Below, piece by piece: positions 1 to 5,206 of a stretch of DNA of 6,571 bases. Below the pieces are notes generated by a model. The model was given only the letters and a program-made list of their open reading frames with translations, was not told the origin of the DNA and ran no database searches. This DNA comes from Nitratifractor sp. Its GTDB lineage: Bacteria; Campylobacterota; Campylobacteria; Campylobacterales; Sulfurovaceae. The DNA lies in the NCBI GenBank assembly GCA_015490055.1, contig WFYP01000145.1, positions 1 through 6,571 of the forward strand, read 5' to 3'. Each line of letters opens with the position of its first letter. Within the stretch, counting starts at the first letter, position 1. A program made the translations under genes and the position numbers.

Positions 1-654
1 ATTATGGTCTCTATCGAAAACTTTAAGTTCATCGATATGCTCACTATAAAGCACTTTTATACTCTCTAATATTTTAGATTTGCCGATTTCTATAAATTTA
101 GGCTCTACAAATCGTGCAGTTGTTGGGCTGTCTTCGTATTGTTTTAGGTATCTGTTAAATATACCGTGTAGAGATTCGTATTTATTAACCGCTATTGCTA
201 TAACTTTTATTTTGTATCCATTAGCTTTTAAAGATAAAATTAACTCTTTTACCTTTTTGGGGTCTCGCATTGTGCCATCTACTATAAAATTTGCTCTTTG
301 CTCTTGTGCGTAAGCTATCGATTTTTCCGAAAAGATAGAGGCATCTTTATGAACAGCTGCTCCGGCATTGCTTCCGAACATATCTACCGCCTCTTTAAAA
401 TATGGGTGGTATGGACGCATCTCATCGCTATTTGCTATAAATGTTTTACTATTTTTTGTCTCCTCAAGCATTAACCCAACAAGCGAAGATTTACCGGCTC
501 CTGGCAATCCGGCTGTTAAATAAGCTGTAGGGTTTTTGCTCTGCGATAAATCGAAATCTTTGTTAAGTATTGGTATAATTTCTCTTTCGAAAACTCTTTG
601 ATTCTCATCTTCACTAAGATAAAACGAGCGTGGATTACTTGCATCTAAATTCAT
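1..654 (-). CDS. Zeta-toxin-family P-loop kinase, C-terminus cut by window edge
   Basis: My own translation from ATG at 654 stays open for 218 codons to the window edge, so the C-terminus is missing. Motifs seen: Walker A GLPGAGKSS at residues 49-57, NSDEMRPYHPYF at 75-86 (the Asp/Glu/Arg plus HP pattern of zeta toxins), DGTMRDP at 126-132 (the family's (E/D)GT.R.P motif) and GIFNRY at 164-169 with a likely phosphate-contacting Arg168. Characterised zeta/PezT toxins phosphorylate the 3'-OH of UDP-N-acetylglucosamine and poison cell-wall synthesis; some relatives use other substrates, so the substrate here is inferred. The Shine-Dalgarno AAAGGG (660-665) sits 5 nt before the ATG and exactly abuts the palindromic element at 666. 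It is probably the last gene of the minus-strand cluster, or has its own promoter in or beyond that element. All core motifs are intact, so it should be active. Confidence 0.88.
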   Translation of the reverse strand, partial: MNLDASNPRSFYLSEDENQRVFEREIIPILNKDFDLSQSKNPTAYLTAGLPGAGKSSLVGLMLEETKNSKTFIANSDEMRPYHPYFKEAVDMFGSNAGAAVHKDASIFSEKSIAYAQEQRANFIVDGTMRDPKKVKELILSLKANGYKIKVIAIAVNKYESLHGIFNRYLKQYEDSPTTARFVEPKFIEIGKSKILESIKVLYSEHIDELKVFDRDHN

Positions 655-665
655 ACTAACCCTTT

Positions 666-857
666 CAATGACATTAAGTTAAAAATTTTACATCCATAAA
701 ATGCAAAAAGCTTAAAGCTCAAAGCCAAAAGCAAACAGAGAAAAGCATTTCGTCATTCCCGGCTTGACCAGGAATGACGCAGTAGTAAGCTTTCTGCTTT
801 TATCTTTAAGCTTTGTGCCGATTAATGGACATATAAAACCTTAATTTAATAGCATTA
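666..857. repeat. Palindromic hairpin element, copy A (192 bp)
   Basis: Non-coding and almost entirely self-complementary. The left end (CATTAAGTTAAAAATTTTAC from 672) pairs imperfectly with the right end (about 822-857), then AAAGCTTAAAGC-type segments pair, down to a central palindrome at 751-779. The same outer arms recur at 4949-5206 around a different core, which defines a repeat family. It fills nearly the entire gap between the 94-aa gene (stop 864-866) and the zeta gene. No convincing target duplication is visible: 655-665 and 858-868 agree only weakly. No transposase is encoded, so if mobile it depends on a transposase supplied elsewhere. In RNA it would form a long hairpin able to act as attenuator, processing site or stability element. 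Confidence 0.8.
751..779. repeat. Central palindrome of copy A
   Basis: A 12-bp stem CGTCATTCCCGG pairs with CCAGGAATGACG (11 of 12) around a 5-nt loop CTTGA. This is the tip of the hairpin element at 666-857 and belongs to the GTCATTCCCG type of dispersed intergenic repeat found in many bacteria. The second copy of the element carries a different pair of such hairpins in the same location. Confidence 0.75.
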
Positions 858-863
858 AGAGCC

Positions 864-1148
864 CTATACAGATAAATCAAAAAAAGATTTACTTAATTTA
901 AAATCTTTTGGATTTTTGTAATACTCTCTTACAATCTTGCCATATCTCTCTCTTATAATCTTAACCATTTCATCATCTTGAGTTTTTAACTTTTGCTTTA
1001 ATCTTCTAGTCTCAAAACGCTTATCTTCTAACTCTTTAGCATATTTTGCATCTCTTTTTTTAAGAGCAATACAGATGCTCATAAATATATTCAAAAGCTC
1101 GCTTGCCGCCTCAAATCTTGCTACCTGGTTGTAATCTACAGCTTTCAT
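864..1148 (-). CDS. Small charged helical protein, candidate partner or antitoxin of the zeta kinase
   Basis: 94 residues, family not recognised. ATG at 1148 follows AAAGGGG with 4 nt spacing, and the gene starts 9 nt after the inositol-phosphatase stop codon, so it is co-transcribed. The sequence looks wholly alpha-helical: an amphipathic helix at about 6-30, then a Lys/Arg/Glu-rich stretch at 31-75 (KKRDAKYAKELEDKRFETRR and onward) with coiled-coil character, then a tail with aromatic residues. There is no signal peptide or membrane segment. It lies directly upstream of the zeta-toxin gene, as epsilon and PezA antitoxins do, and its size is close to the roughly 90-residue helical epsilon protein. 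I see no sequence match to epsilon, so antitoxin is a positional guess; a structural or nucleic-acid-binding role is equally open. Confidence 0.75.
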   Translation of the reverse strand: MKAVDYNQVARFEAASELLNIFMSICIALKKRDAKYAKELEDKRFETRRLKQKLKTQDDEMVKIIRERYGKIVREYYKNPKDFKLSKSFFDLSV

Positions 1149-1157
1149 AATGCCCCT

Positions 1158-1949
1158 TTAATTCATAATAGCATTAACCATCTCTAAAAACTCATCTCTT
1201 GCTTTAGCGTTTGCACTTGCTATAATATAACCTTTATGGTGAATTGGTTCTATATCTTTACCGCTTAAATCCGTAACAAAACCGCCACTATTTCTAACAA
1301 TCAAACAAGCAGCCGATAAATCCCAAGGGTGTGCATTTTCTTCAAATCTTGCTATATAATTGCTAAATGCACCCTTTGCAACCATACACATAGAATACGC
1401 GGTAGAACCGCCTATTGATGTTAGCTTTTTTACCTTATCCTCTTTAAATAACTGATTTAGCGTTTTAACTATCGGATGCTCCCTCTCTGCTTTAAAATTA
1501 ACCACCTCTACCGGAGTATTAGACTCTCTTAATGGCAAAGTTAGCATACCAATGTAAGACTTAGCATTTTTCTCAGTTTGAAAAAACTCATTCGTAAACG
1601 GATTATATACAATAGCAACTGTAACTTCTCCGTTTTCTATTAAAGATAGATTAATTGCCGATGTATTCTCATGCGTTATAAACGCCCAAGTTCCATCTAT
1701 TGGGTCAATCGCCCAGTATGGTTTGCGCTCGTCAATACTATCGCAATTCTCCTCTCCCATTACCTGAATATCAAAACTATCTTTTAATCTTTTTGTCATA
1801 TAATCTTGAACTTGCTGGTCTATATTACTAACTGGTGTATTATCGTTTTTCATATTATAACTAAAGGTGTTTGTAACTCTAGCCTCTCTAATAATCCTAC
1901 CTGCCTCTTCTACTATCTGCTTTGCTATTATTAAGTATATATTCCTCAT
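1158..1949 (-). CDS. Inositol-monophosphatase-family phosphatase (SuhB/HisN/CysQ superfamily)
   Basis: 263 residues, a normal full length. Metal and substrate motifs are all present: KNDNTPVSNID at 34-44, GEE at 65-67, WAIDPIDGT at 79-87, and HPWDLSAACLIVRNSGG at 207-223, whose Asp210 is the usual third metal ligand. The family hydrolyses phosphomonoesters (inositol phosphate, histidinol phosphate, fructose bisphosphate or 3'-phosphoadenosine phosphate) with Mg2+ in the cytoplasm; the substrate cannot be decided here. After DGT the sequence is WAFI rather than the x-N-F of classic inositol monophosphatases, which leans toward the HisN/CysQ side. ATG at 1949 has AAAGGGA 5 nt upstream and lies one base after the stop of the metallophosphoesterase (TAA-t-ATG), so the two are translationally coupled. 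Confidence 0.9.
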   Translation of the reverse strand: MRNIYLIIAKQIVEEAGRIIREARVTNTFSYNMKNDNTPVSNIDQQVQDYMTKRLKDSFDIQVMGEENCDSIDERKPYWAIDPIDGTWAFITHENTSAINLSLIENGEVTVAIVYNPFTNEFFQTEKNAKSYIGMLTLPLRESNTPVEVVNFKAEREHPIVKTLNQLFKEDKVKKLTSIGGSTAYSMCMVAKGAFSNYIARFEENAHPWDLSAACLIVRNSGGFVTDLSGKDIEPIHHKGYIIASANAKARDEFLEMVNAIMN

Positions 1950-1950
1950 A

Positions 1951-2619
1951 TTATCCCTTTAAATCTTTGCTATTTGTTGGTGTATCTATAATTTTCATAG
2001 AGCCAAGTTCAATAGCGGTTAGTTTATTGCCCCGTTTTACATCGGTATCGATTGCATAGTAGTTTTTGGCAATTTGAACTTCTGGAAACGAGTCGTGTCC
2101 GAAAATGTTAATAATATCGAATTTTTCATAATCTTTATCGTAAAATTCATTATATTGAGTATTGCTTAAGCGATTAACTCTAAACATAAACTCTCTTTTT
2201 GGGTGTTTAGATTTATAAAATGGTAAACCAAAACCGTGGGTTATTAGGTATTTATCTATCTCTATAAATGCCGGCAGAGTATGAAGCCAGGTTATATGCT
2301 CGTCTATAAGCTCATCTTTTTCATTACTATAACTGTTTACAGTTGCATAGCCGGCAAATTTATCGTGAGTGCTCCAAGCATTATACTTACCTGCAAATGC
2401 ATTTTTTAAATGCATCCTCATATGCACATCGTGATTACCCAATACACATTTATAACCGCTATCTTTCACAAAACTAATAACCTCTTTAGTATAAAGCCCT
2501 TTATCACATAAATCGCCTACAAAAATTAAATCTGCATCTTGAGGAAGCTTGGCAGTTAAATCTAAAAGGGTATAGTAACAGCCGTGCACATCTCCGATTA
2601 CATAAGTTTCTTTTTTTAT
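1951..2619 (-). CDS. PPP-type/ApaH-like metallophosphoesterase with apparent ATA start
   Basis: 222 residues if initiated at ATA 2619-2617. All five metallophosphoesterase motifs are seen: GDVHG (9-13), GDLCDKG (35-41), GNHD (61-64), THGF with His128, and FGHD with His175, followed by AIDTD (189-193) and the closing beta strand. The family contains Ser/Thr protein phosphatases, PrpE and diadenosine tetraphosphatase ApaH. Motif II has Lys where many relatives have Arg. The first ordinary start, GTG at 2589, is the Val codon inside GDVHG; using it would delete the essential metal-binding Asp. The only in-frame codon matching the family N-terminus and the AAGGAG site is ATA, giving (M)KKETYVIGDVHG; an in-frame TAA lies at 2643-2641. 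It ends 1 bp before the inositol-phosphatase gene. Specific substrate is unknown. Confidence 0.87.
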   Translation of the reverse strand: MKKETYVIGDVHGCYYTLLDLTAKLPQDADLIFVGDLCDKGLYTKEVISFVKDSGYKCVLGNHDVHMRMHLKNAFAGKYNAWSTHDKFAGYATVNSYSNEKDELIDEHITWLHTLPAFIEIDKYLITHGFGLPFYKSKHPKREFMFRVNRLSNTQYNEFYDKDYEKFDIINIFGHDSFPEVQIAKNYYAIDTDVKRGNKLTAIELGSMKIIDTPTNSKDLKG

Positions 2620-2624
2620 GGCTA

Positions 2625-2630
2625 CTCCTT
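2625..2630 (-). promoter_or_regulatory. Shine-Dalgarno deciding the ATA start of the metallophosphoesterase
   Basis: AAGGAG on the minus strand, followed by TAGCC and then ATA at 2619: 5 nt spacing, the same geometry as for qmcA (AAGGAG, 5 nt, ATG at 6084). The alternative GTG at 2589 has no purine-rich site at a workable distance. This fixes the start at the ATA unless the base is a sequencing error. Confidence 0.7.
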
Positions 2631-2669
2631 TAAAGTCTATTTATAGTGTATCCTTATATCGCAACAAGT

Positions 2670-3569
2670 CTATATATCTTTTTCTACCTCTCCGGGCTTT
2701 AGAGCTTTTACCTTTAACTCTTTTGTCTCTTTAGCAAGCCTCTCTATCCACTCAAGCGGCTCGTTTATAGGCTCTTCGGTTAATCTAAATGTTGCATAAT
2801 GGTATGGAAACATCTTTTTTGCTTTTAATATTTTGGCTGCATTTAACCCCTCTTGCGGGTTCATATGATTATACTGCATTATCTCTCTTGGCTCATACGC
2901 GCCTATTGGCATAAGGGCTATATCGGTTTTATATTTTCTTGCAATCTCTTCAAAGTGGCTATCAAACGCACTATCTCCTGCAAAGAATATACTTTTATCT
3001 TTGCCTGCAATTAAGAAACTGCACCATAAAGATTTATTAAAATCAAAGAGCTTTCGCCTATGCCAATGCGACGCAGCTACTGCGGTAACTTTAATGCCTT
3101 TATAGCTATACTCTTCATCCCAATCAAGCTCGACAACATTCGCCCCTTTTTTAAGGTATTTAGATAGATTTAACGGCACTATAATTTTAGTTTGCTTTTT
3201 ATAAATATCTAAAGCTTTTAAAGATTTTACATCAAAGTGGTCATAATGCCCGTGGCTAATAAGTATAATATCTGGCTTTAGAAATTTTGGCTCTATTGGC
3301 ATTGGTATTAATCTTTTAAAAAGAGGTACATCCCAAAAAACGGGGTCAGTTAATATTTTAACCCCATCTATTTGCATATAAAATGTCGCATGCCCTAGCC
3401 AAATTATAAAATCTTCTCTGCTCTCTAAATCTTTTGGCTCCAAATTGCAAACATTTAACTCTAAAACTTCATTCTCGCCTCTATTCTTAAACAAAAGCCC
3501 AAACTTCCACCTTAAAATCTTTTTTAACGATAACTTTTTTAAGCCATAAGGCTTATTAAATTTACTCAA
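2670..3569 (-). CDS. NAPE-PLD-like metallo-beta-lactamase-fold hydrolase (COG2220 type)
   Basis: 299 residues. The order of motifs follows N-acyl-phosphatidylethanolamine phospholipase D closely: WLGHATFYMQIDG...ILTDPVF at 57-78, SHGHYDHFD at 105-113 (His106, His108, Asp110, His111), ASHWHRR at 166-172 (His168), NKSLW at 178-182, FFAGDS at 195-200 (Asp199), PIGAYEPR at 221-228, and PYHYATF at 255-261 (His257). All zinc ligands are present. Mammalian NAPE-PLD cleaves N-acyl phosphatidylethanolamine; bacterial relatives are mostly uncharacterised, so phosphodiesterase or membrane-lipid activity is inference. The N-terminus (KKLSLKKILRWKFGLLFK) is basic and amphipathic and could touch the membrane, but it is not a signal peptide. 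The start is TTG at 3569, with AAGGA 6 nt upstream and an in-frame TAA just before, so no longer form exists. First gene of the minus cluster, 50 nt before the metallophosphoesterase start. Confidence 0.9.
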   Translation of the reverse strand: MSKFNKPYGLKKLSLKKILRWKFGLLFKNRGENEVLELNVCNLEPKDLESREDFIIWLGHATFYMQIDGVKILTDPVFWDVPLFKRLIPMPIEPKFLKPDIILISHGHYDHFDVKSLKALDIYKKQTKIIVPLNLSKYLKKGANVVELDWDEEYSYKGIKVTAVAASHWHRRKLFDFNKSLWCSFLIAGKDKSIFFAGDSAFDSHFEEIARKYKTDIALMPIGAYEPREIMQYNHMNPQEGLNAAKILKAKKMFPYHYATFRLTEEPINEPLEWIERLAKETKELKVKALKPGEVEKDI

Positions 3570-3649
3570 TGTATGTCCTTAATCTATTTTATAATAACAA
3601 TCTTTGCAATCTCGTTTTAGAATTATTCTATGGGCTAAATAAAATCCGG

Positions 3650-3667
3650 TTCTCTTTTAAAAGAGAA
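3650..3667. promoter_or_regulatory. 18-bp perfect palindrome, candidate operator
   Basis: TTCTCTTTTAAAAGAGAA is fully self-complementary with no loop. It lies between two divergent genes, where no transcript needs to end, so an operator for a dimeric regulator is likelier than a terminator. No regulator gene is visible in the window. Confidence 0.4.
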
Positions 3668-3704
3668 ATTGTAACATATTTTTATCTATATTTAAATTTT
3701 ATGG

Positions 3705-3710
3705 TAAAAT
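3705..3710 (+). promoter_or_regulatory. Candidate -10 box for the membrane-protein gene
   Basis: TAAAAT, preceded by TATGG as a weak extended -10, lies 27 nt before the ATG at 3738; a start near 3717 would leave a leader of about 20 nt carrying AAGGAG (3725-3730). The -35 region is weak. Confidence 0.4.
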
Positions 3711-3737
3711 TTCATTTACTATCAAAGGAGAACTAAA

Positions 3738-4640
3738 ATGTCTAATTTATTATTAGGTTACGATGAAAACAAGAGCAGTAATAAAATAGTAATATTTATT
3801 GGCTCAACATTAATGGGTATTTTAGGAATGGTAGGTGCTTATATTAATATGCATCATCCAATTAATTTAAAATTTATTTTAAAACATATTATAGATATAC
3901 CATTTTATTTTCACTCTTTGTTAGATACTTGGCATTATATGATGCATGTAAAATTTAAAGATGATTTCCCTTTTTCGTTTATATGGTGGTGGTTTGTATA
4001 TACCGCTGTGCTCAATTTTTTCTTTTTACTAATTTATCTATCTATACTAAAGCCGATTTCAAAAAATTGGATGCAAGCTCTTCATCCTATAGATTCAATA
4101 ATTATAGCTATTAAAGCAGCGGTTTATTTTATTGTATTAGCAGTTATTATATATTTAGCTTCTATAGGTATAGCTTCTTTGCTTTACCATAACAATACAA
4201 AAAAAATACCATTTTTGCGTTTTGCATTTTTAAGCTACCCTGTAATTTGGGGAATTGTAACGAGTTCTGCTGTTTTAGATAGTGAAGAGAGTGCCTATAC
4301 AAACTCTTTATTATATAAAATTTATCCTCAGTTAAAAGATATGATTTTTATAAACACAATGGAAGATGTGCCAAAAGGATACGATTACGACTATGTAGGG
4401 CATGTTGAAGCAAGCTCTGTTAATAATAGAAAACTTGCTGATGCATATTTATATCTACAAGCTTATAGAGCAGGAGCAAATGGTATTTTAAAATACCAAG
4501 TAAACTATACTACATCAACACATGGAACAATTAGCACCGATTACAACCATAAAGTTTCCGGTAATATATCTACAAATCATCACTACTATATAACAGGAAC
4601 AGCTGTAAAAATATATCCAAAAGAAGAGAGTAATGACTAA
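3738..4640 (+). CDS. Four-helix membrane protein with C-terminal YbjQ/RcsF-like domain
   Basis: 300 residues, no family recognised for the whole protein. ATG at 3738 follows AAGGAG with 7 nt spacing. Predicted membrane segments are at about 17-37, 79-103 (beginning FSFIWWWFVYTAVL), 119-149 and 158-180. The soluble C-terminal part (about 203-294) reads VPKGYDYDYVGHVEAS...A..YRAGANGI...ITGTAVKIYP. The ordering of G-x-V near its start, an A...(A)GAN(A/G)I helix end and a final GTAVK strand is that of YbjQ and RcsF-type domains, described as heavy-metal-binding or envelope-sensing; I infer homology from this pattern only. A Ser/Thr/His-rich repetitive loop (258-283) separates the last strands. 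It stands alone, divergent from the hydrolase cluster and convergent with qmcA, and its codons look even richer in A and T than those of its neighbours. Confidence 0.8.
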   Translation: MSNLLLGYDENKSSNKIVIFIGSTLMGILGMVGAYINMHHPINLKFILKHIIDIPFYFHSLLDTWHYMMHVKFKDDFPFSFIWWWFVYTAVLNFFFLLIYLSILKPISKNWMQALHPIDSIIIAIKAAVYFIVLAVIIYLASIGIASLLYHNNTKKIPFLRFAFLSYPVIWGIVTSSAVLDSEESAYTNSLLYKIYPQLKDMIFINTMEDVPKGYDYDYVGHVEASSVNNRKLADAYLYLQAYRAGANGILKYQVNYTTSTHGTISTDYNHKVSGNISTNHHYYITGTAVKIYPKEESND

Positions 4641-4670
4641 ATACAATACAGCTCTTGAATTTGGGATTAA

Positions 4671-4680
4671 TTATATTTAT
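4671..4680. repeat. Possible target-site duplication of the cloverleaf element, left copy
   Basis: TTATATTTAT directly precedes the element. Once the nested second element is removed in thought, the right flank is TTATATTTTT (5216-5225), which matches at 9 of 10 positions. The sequence is AT-rich, so chance is not excluded, and a shorter TTAT duplication is also possible. Confidence 0.45.
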
Positions 4681-4711
4681 GGGCACCTCTAAAAATAGGT
4701 GATACCCACAA
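4681..4711 (+). repeat. Left terminal inverted repeat of cloverleaf element
   Basis: 31 bp, starts GGGCACCTCTAAAAATAGGT; matches the reverse complement of 4916-4946 except at element positions 13 and 21. Confidence 0.85.
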
Positions 4712-4915
4712 CATCTCTAGCTTTTCTCTAGGCTAGGCACATTTTTGCAGGACTAGCTGGGCTAATTCAAAAAAGATGTAACGACGCATAGAGGAAAGCT
4801 AGAGATGCCCTTCGGGTGGGCAATGCAAACGCAATCTTGCACAAGATATTTAAGTCATCTTAGGCATAGCTAGGATTCATAAATCTCTTGCACAACCTTA
4901 CATTTGCATTGCCCA

Positions 4916-4946
4916 TTGTGGGTATTACCTATTATTAGAGGTGCCC
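4916..4946 (-). repeat. Right terminal inverted repeat of cloverleaf element
   Basis: Reverse complement starts GGGCACCTCTAATAATAGGT and pairs with 4681-4711 at 29 of 31 positions. Its outer nine bases are part of the 11-bp direct repeat flanking the next element. Confidence 0.85.
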
Positions 4947-4948
4947 TT
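4938..4948 (+). repeat. 11-bp direct repeat, left copy (target duplication of hairpin element)
   Basis: GAGGTGCCCTT is repeated exactly at 5207-5217. The two copies bracket 4949-5206 precisely, at the points where that element's inverted ends begin. The left copy includes the end of the cloverleaf element. Confidence 0.75.
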
Positions 4949-5023
4949 CATTACCATTAAGTTAAGAGTTTTAATTCCATAAAATGCCTAAAGCTTAAAG
5001 CACAAAGCCAAAAGCTTGCAACA

Positions 5024-5051
5024 TGTCATTCCCGTGGAAACGGGAATCCAC
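5024..5051 (+). repeat. GTCATTCCCG-type hairpin, first copy in element B
   Basis: ATTCCCGT (5028-5035) pairs perfectly with ACGGGAAT (5040-5047) around a 4-nt loop. An inverted relative lies at 5102-5129. It belongs to the same general repeat type as 751-779. Confidence 0.8.
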
Positions 5052-5101
5052 AGTTTAAACTGCCGAAAAAATATTTTTTCAACTTTTAGGCAGTTAAAAT
5101 C

Positions 5102-5129
5102 GTGGACTCCCACTTTCGTGGGAGTGACA
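5102..5129 (-). repeat. GTCATTCCCG-type hairpin, inverted copy in element B
   Basis: ACTCCCAC (5106-5113) pairs perfectly with GTGGGAGT (5118-5125) around TTTC. Compared with 5024-5051 the stem has different base pairs at several positions, but pairing is kept on both sides. Confidence 0.8.
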
Positions 5130-5206
5130 AAGTGGCTAGCTTTAAGCTTTCGGCTTTGAGTTTAAAGCCAAAAAATGGATGTAAAATCCTTAACTTAATG
5201 GCAATG

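Larger units (their letters stand above)
3570..3737. promoter_or_regulatory. Divergent intergenic promoter region
   Basis: This 168-bp AT-rich gap separates the minus-strand hydrolase cluster from the plus-strand membrane protein and must hold the promoters for both. It contains two short palindromes (3618-3630 and 3650-3667) and a plausible plus-strand -10 box at 3705-3710. For the minus strand, TAGAAT at 3630-3625, inside the first palindrome, is the best -10 candidate, but no good -35 box accompanies it; TATAAA at 3593-3588 lies too close to the ribosome binding site. Confidence 0.5.
4681..4946. mobile_element. Cloverleaf-folding MITE-like element, 266 bp
   Basis: Terminal inverted repeats of 31 bp (29 matches) begin GGGCACCTCTAA at both ends. 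The interior is divided into contiguous inverted repeats: arm B 4712-4730 with 4789-4807 (18 of 19 pairs), a mini-hairpin CCCTTCGGG at 4808-4816, and arm C 4817-4850 with 4882-4915 (imperfect, about three quarters paired). The terminal stem plus three arms leave no unpaired base at the junction, so a single strand can fold as a cloverleaf. No transposase frame is present. Ends of this kind are reminiscent of IS5-type insertion sequences, so it may be a non-autonomous derivative; that assignment is from memory and weak. It sits at the 3' side of both converging genes. Confidence 0.75.
4949..5206. mobile_element. Palindromic hairpin element, copy B (258 bp), nested in the cloverleaf element's end
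   Basis: The ends are CATTACCATTAAGTTAAG and, on the other strand, CATTGCCATTAAGTTAAG; arm similarity continues for about 70 bp through CCAT(A/T)AAATG-like and AAAGC-rich segments, matching copy A at 666-857. Inside lie two inverted GTCATTCCCG-type hairpins (5024-5051, 5102-5129) and a centre with a 16-bp palindrome GAAAAAATATTTTTTC (5065-5080) flanked by AACTGCC segments. The whole unit can therefore fold into one long stem. It is non-coding. The perfect 11-bp flanking repeat supports insertion as a unit, later than the cloverleaf element. Confidence 0.78.

Noticed and set aside
80..313. Plus-strand 77-codon open frame
   Set aside because: It lies antisense inside the zeta kinase, which has clear conserved motifs; the plus-strand product shows no recognisable feature.
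2587..2589. GTG start for the metallophosphoesterase
   Set aside because: It is the Val codon within the catalytic GDVHG motif and lacks a Shine-Dalgarno; using it would give an enzyme without its first metal ligand.
1..2619. Bacterial Pnkp/Hen1-type RNA repair (P-loop kinase with calcineurin-type phosphatase)
   Set aside because: The kinase has zeta-toxin motifs (DEMR...HP, DGTMRDP), and there is no ligase or methyltransferase.
3650..3667. Intrinsic terminator
   Set aside because: It has no GC-rich stem or loop and lies between divergent genes, where no transcript would be ending.
4681..4946. tRNA or tmRNA gene suggested by the cloverleaf shape
   Set aside because: The stems are far too long, with no anticodon arm, T-loop motif or CCA end; only the topology is similar.
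4681..5206. CRISPR array
   Set aside because: The repeats are inverted and nested, not regularly spaced direct repeats, and no cas gene is present.
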